Positions 8,479-18,090 of a DNA stretch of 64,000 nt are shown piece by piece (the stretch's first letter is position 1; each line of letters opens with the position of its first letter). The position numbers were made by a program, and so were the translations under genes. Under the pieces are notes generated by a model. That model was not told the DNA's origin. It was given only the letters and a program-made list of their open reading frames with translations, and did no database searches. This stretch comes from Paraperibacillus esterisolvens (GTDB lineage Bacteria > Bacillota > Bacilli > Bacillales > DSM-1321). The stretch is taken from NCBI RefSeq assembly GCF_046237625.1, contig NZ_CP143545.1, forward strand, positions 1,054,001-1,118,000, in the 5' to 3' direction.

Positions 8479-9255
8479 ATGGGCGTCATTCACACAGATA
8501 AATGGCTGAAGGAACATCTGGATAACCCTCTTCAGCTTTGCGGCAGGTTCAAGAAGCTATTCAGCGAGACATCGGAACAGCGGGTGTATCAGTACTTAGT
8601 GAGGAACGGGATGTACAGATATTCCAAAAGGTCCCGGGTTGATTTCCAAGAACTTCAGGAAAAAAGGGTTTGGGAAAAGATTTCCGCTCATTTTAGTTCT
8701 TACCGAAAAAAGTGGAAGGGCCCAGACATCCCTGTTTTCATTTTTCCGCATGGGAGCACAGGCGGCCTTGACGGGGGAAAAAACCGAAAATCTGGACTGG
8801 CTTTTAAAGATAAGATTTTCCTGTTCTATGCGCCAGGATTAAGGGATAAAGAATTAGAGGCAGTCTTCGTGCATGAATATCATCATGTCTGCAGGCTGCA
8901 TGCCATGAAAAAAGACATGCAGGACTACAGCCTCGCCGATTCAATTGTCCTTGAAGGCCTGGCTGAACAAGCTGTGGAACAGAATGTCGGCCCTGACTTC
9001 CTTGCTGATTGGACAAAATTATACAGCCCAAGGGAGACTCTGGGCCTTGGGAAAAAATATATAGCAAAGAATCTATCTGTAAAAAAAACAGAACCGCTTC
9101 ATGACCGTTTGCTTTACGGGGGCGGCAGGGTTCCCAAAATGCTCGGTTATTGCACGGGGTATATGGCCGTGCTTAAGTATACAAGGGAAAAAGGGCTTGA
9201 GCAGGAAGATACCTTTACCCACTCATCCGCTGAGCTCCTGTCCGGCTTTTTTTAA
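8479..9255 (+). CDS. yjaZ: YjaZ-like predicted zinc protease (DUF2268)
   Basis: 258 residues with a zinc-protease helix HEYHH (in EAVFVHEYHHVCRLHAM) and a downstream Glu in LEGLAEQAVEQ as candidate third ligand, as in the DUF2268 family. No signal peptide is seen, so it should act in the cytosol. Substrates are not known. ATG 8479 follows GGGATGAGAGGGG. The position after fabF equals that of B. subtilis yjaZ. The appDFABC peptide permease that follows in B. subtilis is absent. Confidence 0.82.
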   Translation: MGVIHTDKWLKEHLDNPLQLCGRFKKLFSETSEQRVYQYLVRNGMYRYSKRSRVDFQELQEKRVWEKISAHFSSYRKKWKGPDIPVFIFPHGSTGGLDGGKNRKSGLAFKDKIFLFYAPGLRDKELEAVFVHEYHHVCRLHAMKKDMQDYSLADSIVLEGLAEQAVEQNVGPDFLADWTKLYSPRETLGLGKKYIAKNLSVKKTEPLHDRLLYGGGRVPKMLGYCTGYMAVLKYTREKGLEQEDTFTHSSAELLSGFF

Positions 9256-9475
9256 ACGTGCCCCCGATGTATCTGCTTTTTTGCATAGATTTTTCAGCCG
9301 GTGTATATATTTCTTAATAACCATTTATAGGGGCTGCTGCAGAGCCTCAGGGGAAAGGGAGCCAGGGCGCCTTTTCTCCCTTAAAAATATGCTCATCCGC
9401 GGCAGCACAGGAATATTTTTACTTGGAAATGCCTATACTGATGGACAAACAGTTTTCAAGTAAGTGAGGGGTAAG

Positions 9476-10234
9476 ATGATGTTATATCTCCATGATGTAT
9501 GGGTTAATTGGTTTGAAGGGGAAGAAAACGGATACAATATTTGCCACTTTCATGAGTGGAGAAAAGATGATGGTATAGAACTGCTCGATCAGGTGCCGCT
9601 CGTTAAAGTATCATCTTCTATGTTTCACTATATTGAAAATGATTTATCCGAACTTCCCAAAGAATTGCTCGATGATATTTTTCAAAAGGCTTATGCCCGA
9701 AAGAATCACGAACGAATCCAGATGGATTATTGTTTTATAGCGACAGATGGAAACGGCATACTGGCTGTTGACACAATCGGCTATAATATTCCAATCCGTA
9801 AAAGCAGGCTGATTCCAAGGCAGGAGCAGCTTGTCTATGAAATGGTTGAAAATCATGAAGAATCTCCTTATGAAAACACAAGACAGGACAAAGAGGCAAA
9901 GGAATACCACATTTTATCACCTTCCCCCGACCTGATGCAGGGACTGACCCGGAAGGAGCGCCAGCTCAAACAGCTGCTTTTCATGGCGCTTGACCAGCTC
10001 CATTCATCGAAGAATACAGCGGAGATCAGGTACTGGTATACAGAATGGTCGCCGCATAAGTACGAGTACATCCAAAACCTGGGCTTTGAGACAGCATGGA
10101 AAGAGCTTTATGAGGCTGCTAAATATGATTGGAGCCCCAAACATTTGTCCCTTTGCGGAAACTTGATTAAGGGACAGCCATTTTTTGAAAAACTCTGGGA
10201 AATGGAAGTTGGGGACAGTCCGCCAGTATTATAG
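9476..10234 (+). CDS. yjbA: YjbA family protein (DUF3603)
   Basis: A 252-residue soluble protein of unknown function, recognised by YLHDVWVNWFEGEENGYNICHFHEW and by its place before trpS. The start is ATG 9476, five bases after GAGGGG; the upstream GTG at 9464 lies inside the ribosome site. There are no membrane segments. It ends in a perfect palindrome shared with trpS. Confidence 0.8.
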   Translation: MMLYLHDVWVNWFEGEENGYNICHFHEWRKDDGIELLDQVPLVKVSSSMFHYIENDLSELPKELLDDIFQKAYARKNHERIQMDYCFIATDGNGILAVDTIGYNIPIRKSRLIPRQEQLVYEMVENHEESPYENTRQDKEAKEYHILSPSPDLMQGLTRKERQLKQLLFMALDQLHSSKNTAEIRYWYTEWSPHKYEYIQNLGFETAWKELYEAAKYDWSPKHLSLCGNLIKGQPFFEKLWEMEVGDSPPVL

Positions 10235-10260
10235 AAGAAACGCATATACTTTAAAGCAGC

Positions 10261-10292
10261 AAAGAGGCTGTCCTGATCAGGACAGCCTCTTT
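10261..10292. terminator. Bidirectional terminator yjbA/trpS
   Basis: A perfect 32-base palindrome with arms AAAGAGGCTGTCCTGA and TCAGGACAGCCTCTTT between convergent genes. Confidence 0.92.
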
Positions 10293-10310
10293 GCCGTATT
10301 GCGGCCTGCT

Positions 10311-11297
10311 TCATCTCTTTCTGCCAAGGCCCATTGCATTATTGATCTTCCTGATCATTTTGCCGGCCTCTCGGTTTGCTTTTTCGGCGCCGCGGTCAAG
10401 AATTTCATCCAGCTCTTCGGAGTTAATGAGGCTGTTATATCTCTTCTGTATCGGGGAAAGGGCCTCAATTACCACAGCTGCCAAATCGCCTTTGAAATCG
10501 CCGTAACCTTTTCCTTTGTAGCTCTCTTCAATGTCCTGCACAGGCTTTCCGCTGAAGATAGAATAAATGGACAGCAGGTTCGAGACACCCGGCTTGTTTT
10601 CCTTATCAAATTTGACTACGCCTTCTGAGTCTGTTACCGCACTCTTTATTTTCTTCTCAATGGTTCGTGCATCATCAAGAAGGGTGATAAATGCTTTCTT
10701 ATTCACATCGGATTTACTCATCTTCTTGAGAGGATCCTGAAGGGACATGACCCTTGCCCCTACTTCCGGCAGCCGGATTTCCGGAATTGTAAAGATATCG
10801 TTGTATCTCTTATTGAATCTTTCGGCAAGGTCCCGGGTAAGTTCAATATGCTGCTTCTGGTCATCGCCGACAGGCACAATATCGGTCTTATAAAGGAGGA
10901 TATCAGCTGCCATGAGCGGAGGATATGTTAGCAGTCCTGAAGAGACAGCATCTTTTCCGGTCGATTTATCCTTGAATTGTGTCATCCTTTCAAGTTCCCC
11001 TATATAGGAAATACATTGCATGACCCACCCTGCCTGCGCGTGTGCGGGTACTTCTGATTGGATGAAGATGGTGGCCTTTTCCGGGTCGAGACCGATGGAA
11101 AGATAGAGGGCTGCAAGGCTTCTGACATTCTTCCTGAGTTCAAGCCTGTCCTGCGGCATTGTAATAGCATGCTGGTCGACAATGCAGAAATAACAATTAT
11201 AATCGTGCTGAAGGTCAACAAACTGTTTCATCGCCCCTATGTAATTGCCGATCGTTACATTGCCTGTCGGCTGGATGCCGGAAAATATAGTCTTCAT
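10311..11297 (-). CDS. trpS: Tryptophanyl-tRNA synthetase
   Basis: Charges tRNA-Trp. A class I enzyme: the HIGH-like PTGNVTIGNYIGA near the N-terminus and KKMSKSD as the KMSKS loop. 328 residues, normal for the bacterial family. GGAG lies upstream of ATG 11297. The B. subtilis gene is governed by a T-box; none of the T-box consensus (AGGGTGGNACCGCG) is visible here, but the leader holds three hairpins and a terminator. Confidence 0.97.
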   Translation of the reverse strand: MKTIFSGIQPTGNVTIGNYIGAMKQFVDLQHDYNCYFCIVDQHAITMPQDRLELRKNVRSLAALYLSIGLDPEKATIFIQSEVPAHAQAGWVMQCISYIGELERMTQFKDKSTGKDAVSSGLLTYPPLMAADILLYKTDIVPVGDDQKQHIELTRDLAERFNKRYNDIFTIPEIRLPEVGARVMSLQDPLKKMSKSDVNKKAFITLLDDARTIEKKIKSAVTDSEGVVKFDKENKPGVSNLLSIYSIFSGKPVQDIEESYKGKGYGDFKGDLAAVVIEALSPIQKRYNSLINSEELDEILDRGAEKANREAGKMIRKINNAMGLGRKR

Positions 11298-11337
11298 TCA
11301 GTAACAACTCCTAATATGATGGTCTATTATAAGCCAT

Positions 11338-11519
11338 AAAAAAAACCAATCCATCCCTGCAGGGACGAATGGCATTTTTAAAATGGACAGTCCATTTTTA
11401 TGGCGCCCGTGTCCATTGTCCCGGTCTAAGCATCCGGGACAGACTTTCCGCCATGCCCAGCTGAAAAATGGTTTAAAGTTTTATAGTCTATTTTATCCTA
11501 ACATAAGGGCATTCTGCAA
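11338..11519 (-). promoter_or_regulatory. Structured trpS leader with attenuator-like terminator
   Basis: On the minus strand: TTGCAG (11519-11514), 18 bases, TAAAAT (11495-11490). Then come three hairpins: GTCCCGG/CCGGGAC (11440-11418), AAAATGGAC/GTCCATTTT (11398-11380) and CCATTCGTCCCT/AGGGATGGATTGG (11372-11346, one bulge), followed by eight T (11345-11338). The start codon is 40 bases further. CAATGGAC in the first spacer can also pair with GTCCATT, so alternative folds exist. The last hairpin could instead end DUF3899 transcripts. Confidence 0.5.
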
Positions 11520-11524
11520 CTATG

Positions 11525-11881
11525 CTAGAGCACAGCGAGAAGGCTTATTAAACATCCAAGGAGTCCGGCAAGGAAAAAAGGGAGAGTAAGGCTGTATTTT
11601 CTATTAACAGGATAACCAGTCTTATCCAGTTCCTCGGTATCAAACTGGGCGACATAAGCACCAAGTCTATCCAATTTAAGGAAATTCTTCATGCTGAAAA
11701 TGATTCCATTAAAGAATCCTCCTTCCACTACAAAAAGGAAGGCAGCGGCCATAACTAGAAACAGTCCAATGAAGAAAAGAGCGTTCAAAAATGAAGTGGA
11801 GTATTTGTAGGCTCCAAAAAAAGCAAAGACAGCCGACAGCAGGATGGCTGCCAAAAAAACAATGGCGGATCGTTTAATCAT
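11525..11881 (-). CDS. DUF3899 membrane protein
   Basis: 118 residues from ATG 11881, with helices near residues 5-25, 31-53 and 97-117 and a cytosolic middle (LDRLGAYVAQFDTEELDKTGYPVN). DUF3899 is a Bacillaceae family without known role. GGAGG lies 13 bases before ATG 11881, a long gap; an upstream TTG at 11911 would place the ribosome site inside the gene. It is divergent from opp and upstream of trpS. Confidence 0.68.
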   Translation of the reverse strand: MIKRSAIVFLAAILLSAVFAFFGAYKYSTSFLNALFFIGLFLVMAAAFLFVVEGGFFNGIIFSMKNFLKLDRLGAYVAQFDTEELDKTGYPVNRKYSLTLPFFLAGLLGCLISLLAVL

Positions 11882-11911
11882 AACGGTTATTATTCCTCCA
11901 AAAACAAGCAA

Positions 11912-12297
11912 AATTCATTATAAAAAAGTATAGCTATTAATGGACTTATTAGGCAAGCATTATTAAAATAGAGAGCGAAGGCAAGCGAGTTTTTCAACCT
12001 TGGAAATGCAAGTTACTTACATTTTTGGGAATTACGGCCTTTCTAAAATCTTTAGAATTTTCCCAAGTATGGATAAGTTATTAAGAAAATTTTATGGTAA
12101 TAATAAGAATATTTTCCCTGTCTTGACAGATGAAAAGCTTGAAAAATCAAGGTTTTTTACAATTAGGGATTTTTTACCTGAAATCTTCCCGTAAAGAAAT
12201 TGTAAAAAAACATTGAAAAATTATATGGATTAAACTTATAATAAGAACGAAATCTTCAGAAAATTTGAAGATAAAACAATGGGGAGGTCAATCTAGA
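11912..12297 (+). promoter_or_regulatory. opp promoter region with CodY box
   Basis: An AT-rich gap without genes. TTGAAA (12213-12218), 18 bases and TATAAT (12237-12242) form the promoter. AATCTTCAGAAAATT (12251-12265) matches the CodY consensus AATTTTCNGAAAATT at all but one fixed position and lies at about +8, where binding would block transcription. A small CTTGA/TCAAG hairpin with GTTTTTT is at 12137-12157. Confidence 0.72.
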
Positions 12298-13959
12298 ATG
12301 AACAAAAAGTTTTCGTTTCTTTTGGTTCTAGTCCTTGCTCTAAGCACGTTCCTTGCTGCATGCAGCGGCGGCGGCGAAAAAGCTGGGAACGAAGGATCTG
12401 GTTCAAAAGGGGACAGCAAAGGGTCTGACTCCAAAAAAGAGCAGGTATTAAATTTAATCGCATCTTCCGAGATTCCATCAATGGACTCTACACTTGCAAC
12501 TGACTCCGTTTCATTCAATGTAATGAATAACGTATACGAGGGTCTTTACCGTCTAGACCAGAAAAACCAGCCTACTCTTGGTATGGCTGCAGAAGAGCCT
12601 AAGGTAAGTGAAGACGGCAAAACATATACGTTTAAAATCCGCGATGCAAAATGGTCTAACGGCGACGCTGTTACAGCCAACGACTTCGTTTTCTCTTGGA
12701 GACGCGCAGTAGATCCTGCTACAGCAGCTGAATATGCTTACATGCTTTACGATGTAAAGGGTGCTGAAGAAATCAACAATGGCAAAGCTAAGGTTGATAC
12801 TCTGGGCGTTAAGGCAATCGATGATAAGACCCTTGAGATCCAACTGAAAAACAACATTCCTTATTTCAAATCTCTATTGTCATTCGGAACTTTCTACCCG
12901 CAAAACGAAAAGTTCTTTAAAGAACAAGGCAAGAAATACGCTCTAGAAGCTAACACAGGCGTTTACAATGGGCCATTTACGCTCAGCGACTGGAAACATG
13001 AGCAGAGCTTCCAGCTTAAAAAGAATGCTTCTTACTGGGACAAGGACGCTGTAAAACTTGAAACAATCAACTTCAATATTGTTAAAGACACAGCTACCGG
13101 CGTTAACCTGTATGAGACTAAAAAGGCTGACCGCGTCGGCTTGACTGCTGAATTTGTTGATAAATATGAAAAAGATCCAAACTTTGCAACATCTCCAGAT
13201 ACTTCTGTATTCTTCCTTCGTCTGAACGAGAAGAACAAAGTACTTAAGAACAGAGATGCACGTAAGGCGATCGACATGGCTTGGGATAAGAAGGCATTCG
13301 TTGATGTTATCCTGAACAATGGATCAACTCCTGCAAACTTCCTGGTTCCTGGCAATTTTGCTGAAGGTCCGGACGGAAAAGACTTCCGTGAAACAAACGG
13401 AGAACTTTCTAAGCTTGATGTAAACGAAGCTAAAAAGCTTTGGGCAAAAGCTAAGAAAGATGCTGGATTCGATAAGGTTACTCTAGAACTATTAAACTAT
13501 GACGATGACAGTGCTGCGAAAATCAGCCAATACCTTAAAGAACAGCTTGAAACGAACCTTGAGGGCCTGACAATCAACATTAAGCCTCAGCCGTTCAAGC
13601 AGAAGCTTGACCTGGAATCAAAAGGAAACTATGACTTCTCATTCGCTGGATGGGGCCCTGACTACCAGGATCCAATGACATTCATCGACATGTTCGTAAC
13701 AAACGGAGCTCACAACCAAATGGGCTATTCTAACCCGAAATATGACAAGCTTGTAAAAGATGCTAAAGGTCCGCTTCTGTCTGACCTGGATGCACGCTGG
13801 AAAGCACTATTAGAAGCTGAAAAGATCCTTATGGATGACGCTGCCATTTCTCCTATGTACCAAAGAGGTACTGCATTCCTTCAACGCGAATATGTTAAGG
13901 ATGTTGTAGAGCACCCATTTGGCGGAGACTTCGGCTATAAATGGGCTCACATTGAGTAA
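12298..13959 (+). CDS. oppA: Oligopeptide ABC transporter substrate-binding lipoprotein
   Basis: Captures peptides outside the membrane and passes them to OppBC; in Bacillus it also imports Phr and PapR signal peptides. A 553-residue SBP_bac_5 protein: lipoprotein signal with lipobox FLAAC (lipid Cys22), an acidic glycine/serine/lysine linker, then the two-lobe binding domain (SWRRAVDPATAAEYAYML, then NTGVYNGPF). The start is ATG 12298, ten bases after GGGGAGG; the open frame begins earlier, at 12265, without support. An internal terminator follows, which should make oppA more abundant than the rest. Confidence 0.95.
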   Translation: MNKKFSFLLVLVLALSTFLAACSGGGEKAGNEGSGSKGDSKGSDSKKEQVLNLIASSEIPSMDSTLATDSVSFNVMNNVYEGLYRLDQKNQPTLGMAAEEPKVSEDGKTYTFKIRDAKWSNGDAVTANDFVFSWRRAVDPATAAEYAYMLYDVKGAEEINNGKAKVDTLGVKAIDDKTLEIQLKNNIPYFKSLLSFGTFYPQNEKFFKEQGKKYALEANTGVYNGPFTLSDWKHEQSFQLKKNASYWDKDAVKLETINFNIVKDTATGVNLYETKKADRVGLTAEFVDKYEKDPNFATSPDTSVFFLRLNEKNKVLKNRDARKAIDMAWDKKAFVDVILNNGSTPANFLVPGNFAEGPDGKDFRETNGELSKLDVNEAKKLWAKAKKDAGFDKVTLELLNYDDDSAAKISQYLKEQLETNLEGLTINIKPQPFKQKLDLESKGNYDFSFAGWGPDYQDPMTFIDMFVTNGAHNQMGYSNPKYDKLVKDAKGPLLSDLDARWKALLEAEKILMDDAAISPMYQRGTAFLQREYVKDVVEHPFGGDFGYKWAHIE

Positions 13960-13985
13960 TCATTGATTACTGGATGTATAGCAGA

Positions 13986-14020
13986 GGAGAGTATGTGCTA
14001 ACTCACATACTCTCCTTTTT
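13986..14020 (+). terminator. Intra-operon terminator oppA/oppB
   Basis: A perfect 12-bp stem GGAGAGTATGTG/CACATACTCTCC with loop CTAACT and T5. Partial read-through would supply oppBCDF. Confidence 0.9.
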
Positions 14021-14092
14021 CCCTTATTGCAGAAAAATCTGAATAAATAGATTTATAGAAAAAATTACTAATAGAAAAGGGGGGCTAACGGG

Positions 14093-15022
14093 ATGTTGCG
14101 TTATACTCTTCAAAGAATCGTATACATGCTGATAACATTATTCGTTATTGCTACACTGACGTTTTTCCTGATGAAGCTGCTGCCTGGTTCACCTCTGAAA
14201 AGCCAGGATAAGCTGTCACCAGAGCAGGTGCAGATCATCAATGAAAAATACGGGCTGAATGATCCTCTGCCAGTTCAATATGTACACTATATTTCTAACT
14301 TAGCAAAAGGTGACCTGGGGCTTTCGTTCCAATATGATAACCGCCCTGTTTCAGAAATCATTTCAGGAAGAATTGGACCATCAGCGCAGCTAGGCTTACA
14401 GGCGCTAATCATAGGATCAATTGTTGGCCTAATTTTAGGGATAATTGCTGCGATAAAGCACAATACATTTTTCGATTACGGCGCTACATTTCTGGCTGTT
14501 TTAGGTATCTCCATTCCTTCATTCGTCTTTGCAGGCTTCCTGCAGTTCATCCTTGGTGTAAAGCTTCAATTGCTTCCGGTAGCACTATGGGAAGGCTTTA
14601 CGTATACAATCATGCCGACAATAGCACTATCAGGATTCGTAATAGCCAATATCTCCCGTTTCATGAGAACAGAACTGCTTGAGGTAATGAACTCCGATTA
14701 TATTATGCTTGCCAAAGCAAAAGGAATGAGCCAATCAGGCATTGTCGTAAAGCATGCCATCCGAAATGCGCTGATCCCAGTAATCACTATCATCGGGCCG
14801 CTGGCAGTAAACATCATGACGGGATCACTAGTAATCGAAAGAATTTTTGCAATCCCAGGATTAGGGGAACAATTTGTCAAATCTATCAATACAAATGATT
14901 ACACAGTCATAATGGGTACTACCATTTTCTATAGTGCTCTCTTCATCTTCATCATTTTCGTAGTCGATATCCTCTACGGAGTTGTCGATCCAAGAATACG
15001 TCTGGCAGGAGGAAAAAAATAA
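14093..15022 (+). CDS. oppB: Oligopeptide ABC transporter permease
   Basis: 309 residues with six predicted membrane helices. The first helix MLRYTLQRIVYMLITLFVIA and the EAA-type loop LAKAKGMSQSGIVVKHAIRNA, which contacts the ATPases, identify the OppB/DppB family. The stop and the oppC start overlap as TAATG. Confidence 0.95.
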   Translation: MLRYTLQRIVYMLITLFVIATLTFFLMKLLPGSPLKSQDKLSPEQVQIINEKYGLNDPLPVQYVHYISNLAKGDLGLSFQYDNRPVSEIISGRIGPSAQLGLQALIIGSIVGLILGIIAAIKHNTFFDYGATFLAVLGISIPSFVFAGFLQFILGVKLQLLPVALWEGFTYTIMPTIALSGFVIANISRFMRTELLEVMNSDYIMLAKAKGMSQSGIVVKHAIRNALIPVITIIGPLAVNIMTGSLVIERIFAIPGLGEQFVKSINTNDYTVIMGTTIFYSALFIFIIFVVDILYGVVDPRIRLAGGKK

Positions 15023-16035
15023 TGGAACAAAAGCAAATACCGCTTTCTTCTGACTTATTCCGTCCCGCCGGCAGCAAGGGCGACCTTGAAAAAATTGAAA
15101 GGCCGAGTCTGAGCTACTGGCAGGATGCATGGCACAGATTAAGAAAAAATAAAGGTGCGATCTTCGGTTTAATTATAGTAATAATAATCACTCTGCTCGC
15201 CATCTTCGCACCAATGGTAAGCAGCCATACGTACAAACAGCAGAATCTCGCACTGTCAAAGATGCCGCCTAAAATGCCGGTTCTTGAGCATGTTCCATTC
15301 CTTGGACTTGACGGAAAGGATAAGGACGGCTTTGATGTGTATAAAGCCAAGAACGTAAAAGAATATTACTGGTTCGGAACAGATGACCTTGGACGTGATC
15401 AATGGGTCCGTGTATGGCAGGGAACCCGGATTTCCCTGATCATCGCTGTTGCCGCAGCATTGATTGATCTTTGTATCGGAATAATTTATGGAGGTGTCGC
15501 AGGTTTCTACGGCGGCAGGACAGATAATATCATGATGAGGATCATTGAAGTCCTGATTGGTATTCCTCAATTGATCCTGGTCATTCTATTTATCCTGATT
15601 TTCAAGCCGGGAGTTTCATCCATCATCCTTGCAATGGTCATTACAGGCTGGACCGGGATGGCAAGGATCGTCCGCGGCCAGATTTTAAAAATGAAAGAAC
15701 AGGAATTTGTTTTAGCTTCCAAGACACTGGGTGCTCCAAACTCCAGATTGATAGGGAAGCACTTGATACCAAACGTACTCGGCCCTATCATAGTTACAAC
15801 AATGTTTACAGTGCCAGGCGCGATCTTCACAGAAGCATTCCTTAGCTTCATCGGCCTTGGAATTGCGCCGCCTCAAGCTTCACTTGGTGCGCTGGTCAAT
15901 GACGGATTCAGGTTCATCCAGACCTATCCATATCAGCTGATCATCCCATCCATTGTAATCAGCCTGCTGATCCTCAGCTTCAACCTGCTGGGTGACGGCC
16001 TGCGTGATGCTCTGGATCCTAAAATGCGTAAGTAA
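15022..16035 (+). CDS. oppC: Oligopeptide ABC transporter permease
   Basis: 337 residues. The N-terminal OppC_N segment SYWQDAWHRLRKNKGAIFG precedes the first helix, then an external loop, then the permease domain with the loop LASKTLGAPNSRLIGKHLIP. It pairs with OppB in the membrane. Translation is coupled through a one-base overlap with oppB. Confidence 0.95.
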   Translation: MEQKQIPLSSDLFRPAGSKGDLEKIERPSLSYWQDAWHRLRKNKGAIFGLIIVIIITLLAIFAPMVSSHTYKQQNLALSKMPPKMPVLEHVPFLGLDGKDKDGFDVYKAKNVKEYYWFGTDDLGRDQWVRVWQGTRISLIIAVAAALIDLCIGIIYGGVAGFYGGRTDNIMMRIIEVLIGIPQLILVILFILIFKPGVSSIILAMVITGWTGMARIVRGQILKMKEQEFVLASKTLGAPNSRLIGKHLIPNVLGPIIVTTMFTVPGAIFTEAFLSFIGLGIAPPQASLGALVNDGFRFIQTYPYQLIIPSIVISLLILSFNLLGDGLRDALDPKMRK

Positions 16036-16053
16036 TTAAGGAGGAGAAGAAAT

Positions 16054-17124
16054 ATGGATAAGGTTTTAGAAGTAAAAGATCTGCATGTCTCCTTCGATAC
16101 GTACGGCGGAGTCGTTAAGGCTGTCCGTGGAGTTAATTTCGACCTGAAAAAAGGGGAGACACTTGCCATCGTAGGTGAATCCGGTTCTGGTAAATCGGTT
16201 ACCTCCAAGGCTCTCATGAGGCTGATACCTAACCCGCCGGGACGTATTTCCAAAGGAGAAATCCTTTTTGACGGCAAAGATCTTGCAAAAGTCTCCGAAA
16301 GGGAAATGCAGAGAATCCGCGGTAAAGAAATTGCCATGATATTCCAGGATCCGATGACATCATTAAATCCAACCATGAAAATTGGCAATCAGATCATGGA
16401 AAGTCTGATCAAGCATCAGAATTTAAGCAAAAGTGCGGCGAAAGAGAGAGCGCTTGAGCTTTTGAGGCTCGTAGGGATCCCTCAGCCTGAAGTGCGGATT
16501 AATCAGTATCCCCACCAATTCTCAGGCGGTATGAGGCAGCGTGTAGTGGTTGCTGTTGCTCTTTCCTGCAATCCGAAGGTATTGATTGCGGATGAACCGA
16601 CTACTGCTCTTGACGTAACTATCCAGGCACAAATCCTTGAACTTATGAAGGACCTGCAAAATAAGATTGATACATCCATTATCTTCATTACCCATGATTT
16701 GGGTGTCGTGGCGAATGTCGCTGACCGTGTTGCTGTTATGTATGGCGGCCAGATTGTCGAAATGGGTACAGTCGATGAAATATTTTATGATCCAAGGCAC
16801 CCGTATACCTGGGGGCTCCTTGCTTCCATGCCATCACTGGATACAAGCATCCAGACTGAGCTGACCGCTATACCTGGAACTCCGCCTGATCTAATGAATC
16901 CGCCAAAAGGCGATGCATTTGCACCACGGAGCGAGTATGCATTGGAAATAGACTTTGAGTATGAACCGCCAATGTTCCAAATTTCCGAAACACATTTTGC
17001 AAAGACCTGGCTGCTCCATGAAAATGCACCTGCTGTCGAGCCGCCTAAAGCCGTAGTTGATAAGCAGCGCAAAATGGCATCCAATTTTGCAAAACCAAGA
17101 TTGGCTGAGGAGGTTGTCCGCTGA
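16054..17124 (+). CDS. oppD: Oligopeptide ABC transporter ATPase
   Basis: 356 residues. Walker A GESGSGKS, signature FSGGMRQR, Walker B VLIADEPTTALD and switch His in ITHDLG are all intact, with the C-terminal oligo/HPY extension (PYTWGLLASMPS). One of the two ATP hydrolysing partners of the Opp importer. AAGGAGGAGA precedes ATG 16054. Confidence 0.96.
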   Translation: MDKVLEVKDLHVSFDTYGGVVKAVRGVNFDLKKGETLAIVGESGSGKSVTSKALMRLIPNPPGRISKGEILFDGKDLAKVSEREMQRIRGKEIAMIFQDPMTSLNPTMKIGNQIMESLIKHQNLSKSAAKERALELLRLVGIPQPEVRINQYPHQFSGGMRQRVVVAVALSCNPKVLIADEPTTALDVTIQAQILELMKDLQNKIDTSIIFITHDLGVVANVADRVAVMYGGQIVEMGTVDEIFYDPRHPYTWGLLASMPSLDTSIQTELTAIPGTPPDLMNPPKGDAFAPRSEYALEIDFEYEPPMFQISETHFAKTWLLHENAPAVEPPKAVVDKQRKMASNFAKPRLAEEVVR

Positions 17125-17125
17125 T

Positions 17126-18058
17126 ATGGCAGAGAAATTACTTGAAATAAAAAACTTGAAGCAGCATTTTAACGTGGGCAAGCCTAATCAGGTTAAAGCT
17201 GTTGATGGCATCTCCTTTGATATTTTCAAAGGTGAGACGCTTGGCCTGGTTGGGGAGTCCGGCTGCGGTAAATCCACCACAGGCAGATCCATCATCCGTC
17301 TCTATGACGCTACCGATGGCGAGGTGCTGTTCGAGGGAGAAAATGTACATGGCAGAAAATCGCGTTCTGACCTGAAAAAGTTCAACCGCAAAATGCAGAT
17401 GATTTTCCAGGATCCGTACGCATCGTTGAATCCCAGGATGACTGTAGGTGATATCATAGCTGAAGGCATTGATATCCATGGGCTTGCCAAAACCAAAAAA
17501 GAAAGAATGGACAGGGTTTTTGAGCTTTTGAATACAGTCGGACTGAACCGGGAACACGCTTCACGTTATCCTCATGAGTTCTCAGGCGGGCAGCGACAAA
17601 GGATTGGAATTGCAAGGGCTCTAGCAGTCGATCCTGAATTCATCATTGCGGATGAGCCGATTTCTGCACTGGATGTTTCCATCCAGGCACAGGTTGTCAA
17701 CCTGATGAAGCAGCTTCAGCGTGAAAAAGGGCTCACATACCTGTTTATTGCCCATGACCTTTCGATGGTAAAATATATAAGTGACCGAATCGGGGTCATG
17801 TACTTCGGCAAACTTGTTGAACTTGCGACAAGTGATGAGTTATATAAAAATCCGATTCATCCTTATACTCAATCTCTTCTGTCTGCGATTCCTCTTCCAG
17901 ATCCTGAGAGTGAGAGAACAAGAAAGAGAATTGTATACAACCCTAATATTCATAATTATACGGAAGGCGAACAGCTGGAAATGCGTGAAGTAACTCCAGG
18001 CCATTTTGTCTACTGTTCAGAAAAAGAATTTAAACAATATCAAAGCATATATAAATAA
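17126..18058 (+). CDS. oppF: Oligopeptide ABC transporter ATPase
   Basis: 310 residues from ATG 17126, directly after the oppD stop; GAGGAGG lies in the oppD end. Walker A GESGCGKS, signature FSGGQRQR, Walker B FIIADEPISALD, C-terminal HPYTQSLLSAIP. The second ATPase of the Opp importer. The frame is open from 17057, but that would overlap oppD without a ribosome site. Confidence 0.95.
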   Translation: MAEKLLEIKNLKQHFNVGKPNQVKAVDGISFDIFKGETLGLVGESGCGKSTTGRSIIRLYDATDGEVLFEGENVHGRKSRSDLKKFNRKMQMIFQDPYASLNPRMTVGDIIAEGIDIHGLAKTKKERMDRVFELLNTVGLNREHASRYPHEFSGGQRQRIGIARALAVDPEFIIADEPISALDVSIQAQVVNLMKQLQREKGLTYLFIAHDLSMVKYISDRIGVMYFGKLVELATSDELYKNPIHPYTQSLLSAIPLPDPESERTRKRIVYNPNIHNYTEGEQLEMREVTPGHFVYCSEKEFKQYQSIYK

Positions 18059-18063
18059 TGTGG

Positions 18064-18090
18064 AGCGGCTCTATAGACAGGGCCGCTTTT
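18064..18090 (+). terminator. Terminator of the opp operon
   Basis: AGCGGCTC/GGGCCGCT around TATAGACA, then TTTT. Confidence 0.82.

Noticed and set aside
9256..9475. Small peptide gene before yjbA (frame ending 9463)
   Set aside because: No ribosome site before the ATG near 9390 and no sign of conservation; probably chance.
11298..11530. Canonical T-box upstream of trpS
   Set aside because: The AGGGTGGNACCGCG element is absent on the relevant strand; kept only as an unspecified attenuator candidate.
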